A stretch of 39,226 nucleotides of DNA. It comes from Malikia spinosa. GTDB taxonomy: Bacteria; Pseudomonadota; Gammaproteobacteria; Burkholderiales; Burkholderiaceae_C. The stretch's first letter is position 1, and each line of letters begins with the position of its first letter. A program made the translations under genes and the position numbers. The stretch spans positions 1 to 39,226 of the forward strand of contig NZ_PVLR01000026.1 in the NCBI RefSeq assembly GCF_002980625.1, in the 5' to 3' direction. The notes below the pieces were generated by a model. That model ran no database searches. It was given only the letters and a program-made list of their open reading frames with translations, and was not told the origin of the DNA. Positions 16,693 through 25,496 of this stretch are shown here, piece by piece.

Positions 16693-17493
16693 ATGCCCAA
16701 GCGCCCTCCCCTGGTCGTCCTGCTTGCCCTGCTGTGCGGCTACGCCAGCGCTCAGTCGCTCGACTACCCTTCCGTCTGGCAATGTGACGCGAACAAGCCC
16801 AACTGGTACTGCGACATCGAAGAGGGAGTGCAGCCGGCCGCGACTCGGCAGCAGCCCGTGCGCAAGGACAGAGGATCCGGGCGCATCGAAATCAAGGACA
16901 TCAAGACCGCCGAGCAGCTGCGGCAGGAACTCAAGCGCCGGGAGGACCTGGCGGTGATGAACCCGAGCGAGCAGCACATGAAGGACTACCTGGAGCTGTG
17001 GCAGCTGACGCAGGACAAGGGGGCGGTCTTTGCCGACAGCTGGCGGCGTGTCGTCTGGCAGAACCCCGGTCTGGACTATGCGCAAAGGCGCCCGGTCAAC
17101 AACTCGGCGATCAAGATCTACGACGAAGGACGCCTGCGGAACGAGGAACAGCAGCTCAGGACGCTGGCCCGGGAGCATGGCCTGATCTTCTTCTTTCGCA
17201 GCGACTGCCCCTACTGCCATGCGATGGCACCAACCCTCAGGATGCTGTCGGACCGGTACGGCATCGAGGTGCTGCCGGTCTCGGTCGATGGCCAGGGCCT
17301 GCCCGACTTCCCACAACCCCGTGACGGCCGCGCACAGGCGGCCGCATGGGGCGTCGAAAGGGTTCCTGCGCTCTTCATCGGATCTAGGCAGACCGGCGAT
17401 CGCGCGCCAGTCGGCTTCGGGATGATGGCACTGAGCGAGATCGTCAACCGCATCTTCGTCCTGACCGGCACCCGCTCGGGCGAGAACTTCTAG
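16693..17493 (+). CDS. traF: TraF, thioredoxin-like pilus assembly protein
   Basis: F-type TraF is a periplasmic thioredoxin-fold protein required for pilus assembly. The 266-residue product has a signal peptide (VVLLALLCGYASA), a TraF-specific N-terminal region, and a thioredoxin domain with an intact CPYC at about 172-175 (FFFRSDCPYCHAMAP) and cis-proline ERVPALF. F TraF itself is known for lacking the cysteine pair, so this version may be an active thiol enzyme working with the DsbC-like protein at 6432. ATG 16693 is preceded by GGAGTAAGCCC. The longer open frame from 16534 overlaps the upstream gene and lacks a leader. Confidence 0.92.
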   Translation: MPKRPPLVVLLALLCGYASAQSLDYPSVWQCDANKPNWYCDIEEGVQPAATRQQPVRKDRGSGRIEIKDIKTAEQLRQELKRREDLAVMNPSEQHMKDYLELWQLTQDKGAVFADSWRRVVWQNPGLDYAQRRPVNNSAIKIYDEGRLRNEEQQLRTLAREHGLIFFFRSDCPYCHAMAPTLRMLSDRYGIEVLPVSVDGQGLPDFPQPRDGRAQAAAWGVERVPALFIGSRQTGDRAPVGFGMMALSEIVNRIFVLTGTRSGENF

Positions 17494-17503
17494 GGAACTG
17501 GCC

Positions 17504-18910
17504 ATGCTCAGAAAAAGAGTGACAGCGCTGGTGACGGCATTCGCTTTCATGTCCACGGCTCACGCCATGACGATGCAGGAACTGTTCGACTCCGTGAACG
17601 CACAGGGCAACGTGAGCAACCCAGCCGTGCTGCAAGGCCAGACCATGAACCTCTATACGGGCGGCAGTCTTTTCATGCGCATGCCCAAGCGAAGCTACCA
17701 ACTGGCCACCGTGACTCCGCCGAGCTGGAACGCCGGCTGTGGCGGGATAGACCTGTTCGCTGGCGGCTTTTCCTACATCAACAAGGAGCAGTTCGTCGCG
17801 ATGTTGCGCAACATCGGATCCAACGCTCTCGGCTACGGCTTCAAGTTGGCGATCCAGAACCTGTGCCCGACCTGCGACAACGTGATGCAGGCACTGCAGG
17901 CGACGGCGCAGGCCGCGAATCGCCTCAACATGGACTCCTGCGAAGCCGCCAAGGGCGTGGTCAACGCAGCGCTCCCCGATACCTGGACGCGTGGCAAGCA
18001 GAACGCGGCCAAGAACTTCGGCGTCGACACCAACCTGTTCGAGAACATCACCGACGCCTGGACCAGCGTGATGAACAACGAGAGCCGGGCCAACCAGACG
18101 GTGAATGCCGCCGCCAGCGCAAGGCCTGAAGCCAAGGATGCCTTGCCGACAGGCAATGTGGTGTGGAAGGCGCTCAAGAAGCTGGACGGCATCAGCGACG
18201 AGCAACGCATGATCCTGATGTCGATGATCGGAAGCATGATCTTCCCGACGGGAGACATACCCAAATCGCCAATCCCGCTGCTGCGCAAGGAGATCACGGT
18301 CGAGACACTGGTGGGGGCACGGACCACTTCGGAGACCATCACGGTGCCGATCTGGCGCTGCGACACGACCAGTGAAGACGGATGCCTGAGTCCGACCGAG
18401 GACGAGATCACCACCAGGAGTTTCAAGACCATGGTGCGGCAGAAGATGGAGAAGATCTCCGACAAGCTCGCCAGCCGATCGACACATGAAGACATGGCGG
18501 CCACCCTCGGCTTCCTGAATGCCACCGATCTGCCAATCTACAAGATGCTGGCCGTCACGACGACGCTCAACAACACGTCGATGGCCGATGCGCTGATCGG
18601 GCGTTACCAGGATCTGATTGCCGCGAAATATGCCGAGGTCTACATCCAGCGAGCAGTGACGGATCTGCGCGGTGCGATGGCGAAGTTTTCAGCGGTAGCG
18701 GACAGCACCCAAGCAACCGAGCTAGCCAAGATGACGCCCGAGTTGGAAGAAATCTCGCGTGCGGCCAAGCAGGTGCTAGCCACTGCCTACTCGCAGACCA
18801 TCAGCACGTACAACATTGCCCAGGAGGTGCAGTACATGGAGCGCGCGCTCAACGCGAACCTGTCGCAGACCCTGCGCAACTCGCTGGCCTTCGGCAAGAG
18901 CCTGCGCTGA
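17504..18910 (+). CDS. traH: TraH, pilus assembly protein
   Basis: TraH is a periplasmic protein needed for F-pilus extension and acts with TraF and TraW. The 468-residue product matches the F protein in size. It has a signal peptide (ALVTAFAFMSTAHA) and the clear TraH block GCGGIDLFAGGFSYINKEQF (about residues 81-100) followed by NLCPTCDNVMQAL with a CxxC. The C-terminal 120 residues are helical, with coiled-coil character (ATELAKMTPELEEISRAAKQV). It starts 10 bases after traF with a modest GGGAA site. Confidence 0.94.
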   Translation: MLRKRVTALVTAFAFMSTAHAMTMQELFDSVNAQGNVSNPAVLQGQTMNLYTGGSLFMRMPKRSYQLATVTPPSWNAGCGGIDLFAGGFSYINKEQFVAMLRNIGSNALGYGFKLAIQNLCPTCDNVMQALQATAQAANRLNMDSCEAAKGVVNAALPDTWTRGKQNAAKNFGVDTNLFENITDAWTSVMNNESRANQTVNAAASARPEAKDALPTGNVVWKALKKLDGISDEQRMILMSMIGSMIFPTGDIPKSPIPLLRKEITVETLVGARTTSETITVPIWRCDTTSEDGCLSPTEDEITTRSFKTMVRQKMEKISDKLASRSTHEDMAATLGFLNATDLPIYKMLAVTTTLNNTSMADALIGRYQDLIAAKYAEVYIQRAVTDLRGAMAKFSAVADSTQATELAKMTPELEEISRAAKQVLATAYSQTISTYNIAQEVQYMERALNANLSQTLRNSLAFGKSLR

Positions 18911-18921
18911 GGAACCCGGCC

Positions 18922-21900
18922 ATGGACATCGAGATTCAGACCTACTGGAACGTCGAGACGCTCTACTACGTGTTCAATGCCGTTGCCTCGATGATGGCCG
19001 GTACGGGTTTCTCGGGACTACTCAAGCTGGTGTTCCTGTTCGCGATCGCCATCGGCATGTTCGGCTACATGAACAAGCAGCTCGAAATGGCGAAGTGGTT
19101 CATCCATGCGCTGGCCTTCGTGACGGTGCTCAACCTGCCGATTGCACGGGTGGCGCTGATCGACAAGAGCGGGCTTGAGCCGCCGCGCGCGGTAGATCAC
19201 GTCCCCTTCGCGCTGGCCGTGGTCGCACAGACAACCAACTTGGTTTTTGGCTCGCTGACCAACACCTATGAAACGGTCTTCGGTGTGCCGGAAGACCTGG
19301 GCTTGCAGAAGGGGGATGTGGCCTTCGGCCACCGCATCCTCAAGCAGGTCAACAACGCGACGATCCGCGAACCGGGTCTGCGCGCCGACCTGATGCAGTT
19401 CATCAAGGAATGCACGCTCTACGATGTCAAGGATGGCGCGATCACGCCACAGCAGATCGTGGGGGGCATTGACACCTGGAACGTGATCTTCAACAACACG
19501 AGTCCAGCCCGCTTCGTCACCTACGACACGCTGACCAACACGGCATCCACCGATACCTGCACCAACGTCGCCACCCTACTGAAGGACAGGGTCAATGATG
19601 CCGTGATCGCCGGCCAGACCTTTTACGGCAAGCAGGCTTTCACGCGGGCCAGCAGCGATGCAATCGCCACTGGCCTGTTCGTATCCGCCGTGGGAACGTC
19701 CTACGACTGGATCCTGAACAATGCCAGCAACGCATCGGATGCGATGAAGCAGGCGATGTTCAACAACATCTGGCGAGAGGCTGGCACCGAGCTTCCGGCA
19801 CTACTGAACGACCCGGCCCGAGTGGCGGAAGTCAATGCCCTGGCCAGCGCCGCGCAGGCTGCCCGTCAGGCAGACGGATCCAACAGCACCCTGAGCCTGC
19901 TCGCACAGGAGACGCTGCCTCACATGCGCAACTGGATCGAGGCCATCATCTACGGTCTGTTCCCGGTAGTCGTGGTGTTGGTCGTAGTCAGCTCGACCGA
20001 AGGGGCTAAGAAGATCGTCGCAGGCTACCTGATGTCACTGGCGTGGATCGGCCTGTGGCCCATCCTCTTCGCCGTCATCAACCATCTCTCCCTCATGCAC
20101 CTGCGTTACAAGACCAGGGCGCTGGAGCTAGCCAGCGGCGTGCCATTCCAGCTCAGCGATGCTTTCGACGCCACGCTGACCAACGAGCAGGCCGTCATCG
20201 GCTATATGGTGGTTCTGGTGCCGTTCATCGCCGGCGGAATCATCCGGCTTGGACAAGGTGGATTCATGGGAGTGGCGGACCGAATGGTGACGGGTTTCTC
20301 TTCGGCCGGTCAGTCCATCGGTGCGGCCACTGCCGGCGGAAACGTGAGCATGGGCCATGTCGGGATGGACACGGCCTCGGTCAATACGACCTCCATGCAC
20401 AAGTTCGACAGCAACGTCGGCTTGCAGAGCGGCGGCACAACGATCGGCCGCGGCGACGGTTCAGTCTCCACCATGGCGGCCAACGGCGCGGTGGCCCTGC
20501 AGCAGCTGCAGAACCGGATGCTGACGCAGATGAACATGGATCACCGAATGGAAGCCGGCCGCAACCAGGAGGCGCACCGCACGACCATCACATCGTCGGG
20601 CGACCAGATTTCCAGTCGGCATGGAGATGCCTCGACCCTGACCGACGTGAAAGGACATGACACCAACCGTGGCCACAGCCAGCAAACCGGTGTGCAAGTG
20701 ACCAACTCTGCGCAAGGGAGCACGGGCGGTACGCATGTCGCTGGCCAGAGCCTGGGCCGGAGCGCCAGGGAAAACTCCGGCTTCACCATGCAGGCCGGAG
20801 CCTACGACAACCTGGGCATGAGTCTCGGCCTCGGGCGTGGCAGGTCGGGCGGCGGCGGAATGGTTCCTCCGGCCGCAAGAGGTGGTGGACCAGACCAGCG
20901 CGAAGAAAAACGGATTGTTGAATCGATGAAACAGGGAGGAGCAAGTCAGACACAGATCGACCAAGCCCTGCAGAACTATCGCACTGGCAAGGGCGTGCCA
21001 AGTTCAACTCGTGGCCCTGACGCGGTCAGTGCCAGCCTGGGGTTCGACTCTAAAAAGACTTTCGGTGCAAGCCATATGCGCAACCGGGAATCCGCCACGC
21101 AGCACGGTCAGGACGAGACGGTGCGGACTGAGAGCGGCTATCAGGAGACAGAGGGGCGCACTGCCCAAGGCGGCACCAGCACCCAGGCCAGTCAGACCGA
21201 TCGCCATGGTCGCGATGCTTCTCTCAGTTCAGTGGATGAAGTCTCCCGGGTTCGTGATGTCTCCGACCGTCGGGAATTCGGTACTGGCGACCGCTTCAAC
21301 CGCAGCGAAAGCTCCTCGTTCACAACACACAAGGATCTACTGTCCGACCCCTACCTGTTCGCGAAGGTGGCTTCACGCAACGGCATGACGGCGATGCGCT
21401 TTGCCAACCAGGCCGAAGACCGGATACTGCAGATGGTGCAGGACTATGTGGATGAAAAAGGCATGGTGCAACAGGCCAGCAACATGCCACAGCAGACTTT
21501 CGCAGGCGAAAGTCTGCCCATCACTGCCCACGAGCTAGGAGGTCAATCGGTCAGGGATCGCGCAACCATTCCCACCAGCATTTCAGCTGCGCATCGGAAA
21601 AAAGTGGCCAAGACGGGCTATGGGGGAACTGAACCGCTGCAGGTCGACACATCCCTCCCAGCCAAGGTCATCGAGTCCAGGAGCAGTGTGCAAGGTCAGC
21701 TCGATCCGAAGAATACGGGAAGCATTCCGGCACGCGCAGCCCACCTGGATGAGAACGTGAATGCCTGGGCAAGCCCGGACAAGAAGCTTGGGGAGGGGCG
21801 CGCCAATCCACTGGCCGTGGTTGAAGACATGGAGGGGCGCGACATCAAGGATACGGCCCTGAAGGTCTGGGACCGTCTGACTGGCGGCGATGGTACGGCC

Positions 21901-21978
21901 GATGGAGAAAAGCTCAACGACAACCAGCGTAGGGAGGCGGGTGCCGACGTGAAGATCAACCCTGAGAACAGGCGATGA
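18922..21978 (+). CDS. traG: TraG, mating-pair stabilisation and pilus assembly protein
   Basis: The 1018-residue inner-membrane protein has the F TraG plan. An N-terminal segment (MDIEIQTYWNVETLYYVFNA) and transmembrane helices around 33-70 and 330-450 are followed by a long polar C-terminal domain (from about 470) rich in Ser, Gly, Gln and Thr. The N-terminal part serves pilus assembly; the C-terminal part in F stabilises mating pairs and can be recognised by the recipient's entry exclusion protein. F TraG is 938 residues. It ends the plus-strand tra operon; the next two genes lie on the opposite strand. Confidence 0.93.
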   Translation: MDIEIQTYWNVETLYYVFNAVASMMAGTGFSGLLKLVFLFAIAIGMFGYMNKQLEMAKWFIHALAFVTVLNLPIARVALIDKSGLEPPRAVDHVPFALAVVAQTTNLVFGSLTNTYETVFGVPEDLGLQKGDVAFGHRILKQVNNATIREPGLRADLMQFIKECTLYDVKDGAITPQQIVGGIDTWNVIFNNTSPARFVTYDTLTNTASTDTCTNVATLLKDRVNDAVIAGQTFYGKQAFTRASSDAIATGLFVSAVGTSYDWILNNASNASDAMKQAMFNNIWREAGTELPALLNDPARVAEVNALASAAQAARQADGSNSTLSLLAQETLPHMRNWIEAIIYGLFPVVVVLVVVSSTEGAKKIVAGYLMSLAWIGLWPILFAVINHLSLMHLRYKTRALELASGVPFQLSDAFDATLTNEQAVIGYMVVLVPFIAGGIIRLGQGGFMGVADRMVTGFSSAGQSIGAATAGGNVSMGHVGMDTASVNTTSMHKFDSNVGLQSGGTTIGRGDGSVSTMAANGAVALQQLQNRMLTQMNMDHRMEAGRNQEAHRTTITSSGDQISSRHGDASTLTDVKGHDTNRGHSQQTGVQVTNSAQGSTGGTHVAGQSLGRSARENSGFTMQAGAYDNLGMSLGLGRGRSGGGGMVPPAARGGGPDQREEKRIVESMKQGGASQTQIDQALQNYRTGKGVPSSTRGPDAVSASLGFDSKKTFGASHMRNRESATQHGQDETVRTESGYQETEGRTAQGGTSTQASQTDRHGRDASLSSVDEVSRVRDVSDRREFGTGDRFNRSESSSFTTHKDLLSDPYLFAKVASRNGMTAMRFANQAEDRILQMVQDYVDEKGMVQQASNMPQQTFAGESLPITAHELGGQSVRDRATIPTSISAAHRKKVAKTGYGGTEPLQVDTSLPAKVIESRSSVQGQLDPKNTGSIPARAAHLDENVNAWASPDKKLGEGRANPLAVVEDMEGRDIKDTALKVWDRLTGGDGTADGEKLNDNQRREAGADVKINPENRR

Positions 21979-22002
21979 GGGACATCACATGCATCCATCC
22001 GA

Positions 22003-22305
22003 TTAGGTGCGACTGGTGTTGGATCCTGGGAAATTCTGGTAATGCCCTTCAGCGAAATTCCAGAAAAGCTCATCCTTTTCATGGCTTGTGTCGGACTGAA
22101 CACCTGGCTCTCCAAGGCAAACCTTACTGAACCCGTCACTTAACCACCATGCGAGCCAGAACGGAATCCAGAACACCAGTCCACCAATCAAGGTGTGGAT
22201 GTAACTCAAGGGTTGAGACCCAGCAGCAACCAGCAATGTGGTGGCGGGCACTGGGATCCAAAGCATCCAGCGCCTTCGAAAAAAGAGTCGGCGCAAGAGC
22301 TTCAT
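22003..22305 (-). CDS. Small inner-membrane protein beside traG
   Basis: The 100-residue product has a basic N terminus (MKLLRRLFFRRR), two close transmembrane helices (about 13-29 and 33-55) and a polar C-terminal tail, so both ends should be cytoplasmic. The ATG is preceded by GAGGAG and starts two bases after the stop of the upstream minus-strand gene, so the two form an operon. I do not recognise the family. Its small size, membrane topology and place next to traG resemble entry exclusion proteins such as F TraS or SXT Eex, but this is positional inference only. Confidence 0.6.
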   Translation of the reverse strand: MKLLRRLFFRRRWMLWIPVPATTLLVAAGSQPLSYIHTLIGGLVFWIPFWLAWWLSDGFSKVCLGEPGVQSDTSHEKDELFWNFAEGHYQNFPGSNTSRT

Positions 22306-22307
22306 GG

Positions 22308-22565
22308 CTACTGCTCCTCAATGACGAGGGCCACATATGTGGCGGTGTTCTTGTCGTCTTGCATGTGGACGACACGGAAACCTTTTTCGTAGATTTGCCT
22401 CACCGTGACCTTGCCAACATGTTCGCAGGTCAGAACGGAATCGGCACCACGGAACGGTCCTATGCAGACTCCACCACGTCTCGCACCTGCAGACTGTGCA
22501 TGGGCGCCTGTAATCCCAACAAGAGTTGCAATCACCAGTGCAGCGGAGAGCTTTTTGTTCATCAT
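22308..22565 (-). CDS. Small secreted protein, unknown
   Basis: The 85-residue product has a signal peptide (LSAALVIATLVGITGAHA, cleavage before QSAG) and a mature part of about 60 residues with two cysteines (GVCIGPF and LTCEHVG) probably forming a disulfide in the periplasm. Start: tandem ATG codons at 22565 and 22562, preceded by a strong AGGGAGG. It is the first gene of a two-gene minus-strand unit running toward the end of traG. No family recognised. The promoter should lie in the 207-base gap to the divergent lipoprotein gene. Confidence 0.65.
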   Translation of the reverse strand: MMNKKLSAALVIATLVGITGAHAQSAGARRGGVCIGPFRGADSVLTCEHVGKVTVRQIYEKGFRVVHMQDDKNTATYVALVIEEQ

Positions 22566-22772
22566 GCTTTACCTCCCTGTCCAGACCTGAGACAAGTCGT
22601 CTGGACGGCGTCCAACATACGCCGAAAACTCACACGCCGCAAGACCAGGGCTCATCAGCTCGCAAGTGCTTCAGGGGTTGCCATACAGCCAGCGCCTGCT
22701 GTCCTCGCCAAGGCGGCCCGACGACGGGGCAGGCCGATGAAGTCGTGCTGTGCGGCCAAGCCAGGAGATGAC

Positions 22773-22931
22773 ATGAAAAGAATGCTGTCGGTACTCGTTT
22801 CGATCGCAGTCCTGAGCGGATGCGCTTCGCGCTCTGACCCCAGCTTGCAAGGTGATGGGATGGACTCGGAACGCAGCCTCGGCCGCTCAGTGGCCATGGT
22901 GCTGATCTGCAACGACTGCCGCCCCCGATGA
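22773..22931 (+). CDS. Small lipoprotein
   Basis: The 52-residue product has a lipoprotein signal (RMLSVLVSIAVLSGC, lipobox LSGC) followed by a short mature tail of about 33 residues with one more cysteine near the C terminus. ATG 22773 follows CAGGAGATGAC, a good binding site. The stop overlaps the M48 protease start by four bases (ATGA). The function is unknown; small lipoproteins at this position in transfer regions can act in surface exclusion or envelope maintenance, but nothing in the sequence proves it. Confidence 0.65.
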   Translation: MKRMLSVLVSIAVLSGCASRSDPSLQGDGMDSERSLGRSVAMVLICNDCRPR

Positions 22932-23650
22932 TTCCGTCGCACTGGTTCAGGCGAGTTGTCCTGGTGCTCTGCCTGATGGGTCTTGGAGCCGTCATCCTCT
23001 GGGTCACAGGCTTGGCCACGGATCCCGTGACAAGGCCCGTGACTCAGGCGGCTGGAAGCGTGACTTTCCTGTTCGTCTTCTATGCCACTGCACCGCTGAC
23101 GGCACGTTTCCTCGCACCCCTGCCATCGCAGGATCCTGAACTTCAGGAGCGACTGGCACGGATAGTCGCCACCCTGCCCGCCTGTCCTCCAGTCACTCTG
23201 CATGACCATGCCGACCCGCAAGCCAACAGCGTCGGGCTGCTGCGTCGATGGTCCCGCATCTACCTCACCACTGGCCTGCTGAACAGCATGAGCGACGAGG
23301 GAATGCGTGGGGTGCTCGCGCACGAAAGCACCCACATACGTGAGCACCACATCCTGGCGACCTTCCTCTACGCCAGCGCGTTTGCCGTCAGCAGCCAGCT
23401 GCTGGCGGATGACAACTTCTTCTTTGCCGCCCTTCTCCTGTTTCTAGGACTTCGGCGCTACAGCGAATACCGCGCTGATGCCGGGGCAGTTGCCGTGGTG
23501 GGCCGGGAGACGTTGCTGACCACGCTACGCGAGCTGGCAAGGTCTTATCCATCGAAAGCCTGGCACCGCTGGACCTCGTTTGCCAACATCTATCCAACTC
23601 TTCCCATGCGGATCAGGGCGATCGAGACCGGACGCAAGGCGCTGCTGTGA
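22928..23650 (+). CDS. M48-family membrane metalloprotease
   Basis: The 240-residue protein has two N-terminal transmembrane helices (about 9-31 and 42-64), the zinc motif HESTH at 132-136 (GVLAHESTHIREHH), further hydrophobic segments near 143-176, and the third ligand glutamate in YSEYRADAGAV (about residue 180). This is the HtpX/Ste24-type M48 arrangement, shorter than HtpX (about 290). It would cleave membrane or envelope proteins at the inner membrane. It is coupled to the lipoprotein gene, lies just outside the tra operon, and may process or clear transfer components. Confidence 0.88.
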   Translation: MIPSHWFRRVVLVLCLMGLGAVILWVTGLATDPVTRPVTQAAGSVTFLFVFYATAPLTARFLAPLPSQDPELQERLARIVATLPACPPVTLHDHADPQANSVGLLRRWSRIYLTTGLLNSMSDEGMRGVLAHESTHIREHHILATFLYASAFAVSSQLLADDNFFFAALLLFLGLRRYSEYRADAGAVAVVGRETLLTTLRELARSYPSKAWHRWTSFANIYPTLPMRIRAIETGRKALL

Positions 23651-23720
23651 CGTGCCGACAGCAACCGAGCCAGAAGCCGTGCCAGGCATCTTTTCAAAGG
23701 TGAAACAACCGGAGCGCCTC

Positions 23721-23996
23721 ATGAACAGACAGGACCTGATCGATGCCATCGCAGCGCAGACAGAAACTTCCAAGGCGGCGACAGGACGCTTGCTGGACAC
23801 CCTCATCCAGATCATCCAGAGCGAGGTCGCCCGAGGCGGGGTGGTGAAGTTGAACGGTTTCGGCACCTTCGAGAAGACCAGCGCTGCGGCGCGCACCGGC
23901 CGTCATCCGCTGACCGGCGGCCCGATCAAGATACCCTCGACCTGCAAGCCCAAGTTCACACCCGGCACCGCGTTCAAGGAGCTGGTGAAGGATTGA
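23721..23996 (+). CDS. HU/IHF-family DNA-binding protein
   Basis: The 91-residue product has the full HU plan: N-terminal helices (MNRQDLIDAIAAQTETSKAA), the GFGTFE turn around residue 47, and the arm sequence GRHPLTGGPIKIP, then KPKFTPGTAFKELV. HU proteins bend DNA and often support plasmid replication and partition. ATG 23721 lies eight bases after GGAG. The TGA stop shares a base with the ATG of an IS66 orf2-like remnant, suggesting the downstream sequence arrived by insertion. Confidence 0.92.
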   Translation: MNRQDLIDAIAAQTETSKAATGRLLDTLIQIIQSEVARGGVVKLNGFGTFEKTSAAARTGRHPLTGGPIKIPSTCKPKFTPGTAFKELVKD

Positions 23997-24172
23997 TGTT
24001 TCGTGTGGACGAAAGGCTCAAGGTCCACATCCCACGCGACGCCATGGACTTGCGCAAGAACATCACTGGCCTGGCAACCCTGGTCGCGCAGTCACTGGGG
24101 GTGGATCCATTCTCACGGCCGGTCCATGTCTTTCGCCATCTGCAAGCCGACCAAATCAAGCTTCGGGCCTGA
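23996..24172 (+). pseudogene. IS66-family orf2 (TnpB-type accessory) remnant
   Basis: A 58-codon frame starting MFRVDERLKVHIP reproduces the start of IS66 orf2 proteins: RDAMDLRKNITGLATLV, then DPFSRPVHVFRHLQADQIKL. In intact copies the sequence continues with a (V/W)W(D/R)..G segment. Here the frame stops at 24172, and a matching continuation (KFLVWRYEA) is found one frame over just downstream, so a frameshift plus truncation is likely. This protein has no known catalytic role on its own; it is an IS66 accessory. The AT-rich stretch that follows may be part of the insertion scar. Confidence 0.75.
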
Positions 24173-24232
24173 AAATTTCTGGTCTGGCGGTACGAAGCTG
24201 CACGACACAGAAGGCCAAACCATCGTGTTCTA

Positions 24233-24386
24233 AAATAAATTATTTATAAATCAATAACTTATATATTTTTATGTGGTGCCTTTGACGCACACTTCTATCT
24301 TTCGACTGGGCTGCATAGTGTTTTGCATCAAATTTCATTGAAAATCTTTGCTGTGGTATAAAACAACCCTGTCATCAAGGATCGTC
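24233..24386 (+). promoter_or_regulatory. AT-rich region and parA promoter
   Basis: About 60 bases from 24231 are extremely AT-rich compared with surroundings and contain the inverted repeat AAATAA/TTATTT (24233-24245). A TATAAA at 24357-24362 is a fair -10 with only a weak -35 (TTTCAT, 18 bases upstream); AAGGA before the parA ATG is the ribosome site. The AT-rich part could be a partition site or an unwinding element, but no repeated ParB-type boxes were found. Confidence 0.4.
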
Positions 24387-25496
24387 ATGCGAGGCACGTT
24401 AAAACAGAAGCAGGCCATCGACTTCTGCAAGTGGGGCGGAAGTCCCATCACCTTCAAGTCGATCTTCCAACCATCAGAACTGGTACGCGATGAGCGTGGC
24501 CAGCACGTCTATCGTGCCGTCGACATTCGCAAGGCCAGGATTGCGCTCATGGATCTGGACCAGATACCAGAGCGTCCGCAGGAGTTGCCTCCGGTCATCT
24601 ACTGCCGCATCCCCAAGGGGGGCGTCGGCAAGACGACCATCACAGGCAACGTGGGCGCATGCCTCGCGCTGCAGGGCTACAAGGTGCTCATGATCGATGC
24701 CGATCCTCAGGCGAGCCTGACCAGTCTCTTCGGCATCGACTGGGCGGTCGAGGAAATCACGCACATCGGCAACCTACTGGAAGCCCAGAGCAACAAGAAG
24801 TCCCCGCTGACCGATGCCGACATCGAAGCCTCGATCCGTCATCTTTATGACGGCGGGATGCTGGACCTGATCCCTTCGGACATCACCCTCACCAACATCG
24901 ACACCTGGCTGCTGCAGCAGAACTATGCCCGCGAGAAGCTCGTGCGTGAACTGCTGGAGGCACACGTCAAGGTTTTCAGCCGATATGACGTGATCCTGAT
25001 AGACGGCGCGCCCGGTACTTCACAGCTGGCGTTCGCGCTCATGTATGCCGCCAAGAACCTGCTGGCCGTGGTGTCGCTGGACGGGCAGTCCATCAAGGCC
25101 ATGGAAGTGTTCCAGTCCAACGTGGCGGACATCCAGCGTGCCTACCCCTTGGACCAGTTCAGCATCCGCATCGTGGCCAATGGCTTCATCAGCAGCATCA
25201 AGGCCTCCAACGAGTCACTGGAGACACTGCGCAGGGCTTACCCGGGACAAGTGGAGCACAGCATCATCCCGCACACCGCTTCCTTCGTGCGCCAGGTCTC
25301 CCTGATTTCCGACGAGCGCAGCGGGCCGGCCATCGAGAAGGAACCCACCAGCTCAGCGGCCAGGGCCATCATCGACTTGACCCAGTCGCTGATCGGGGCA
25401 TACGACATCCGTCTGGCAGGCGTCATGCCGGTCGTTGCCCATCGTAGCCGTGGCCCGAAAAAGGGATACAAATCTGCAGGACAGAGCGCATCATGA
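24387..25496 (+). CDS. parA: ParA-family partition ATPase
   Basis: ParA segregates plasmid copies with ParB. The 369-residue product has an N-terminal MerR-like DNA-binding region (about 1-65; ITFKSIFQPSELVRDERGQHVYRAVDI), as in P1-type (Ia) ParA proteins that repress their own operon. The deviant Walker A KGGVGKTT lies at 77-84, DADPQ at 104-108, and DVILIDGAPG later. ATG 24387 is chosen over 24348 because AAGGA lies seven bases upstream of it. Its stop overlaps the parB start by four bases. Confidence 0.92.
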   Translation: MRGTLKQKQAIDFCKWGGSPITFKSIFQPSELVRDERGQHVYRAVDIRKARIALMDLDQIPERPQELPPVIYCRIPKGGVGKTTITGNVGACLALQGYKVLMIDADPQASLTSLFGIDWAVEEITHIGNLLEAQSNKKSPLTDADIEASIRHLYDGGMLDLIPSDITLTNIDTWLLQQNYAREKLVRELLEAHVKVFSRYDVILIDGAPGTSQLAFALMYAAKNLLAVVSLDGQSIKAMEVFQSNVADIQRAYPLDQFSIRIVANGFISSIKASNESLETLRRAYPGQVEHSIIPHTASFVRQVSLISDERSGPAIEKEPTSSAARAIIDLTQSLIGAYDIRLAGVMPVVAHRSRGPKKGYKSAGQSAS

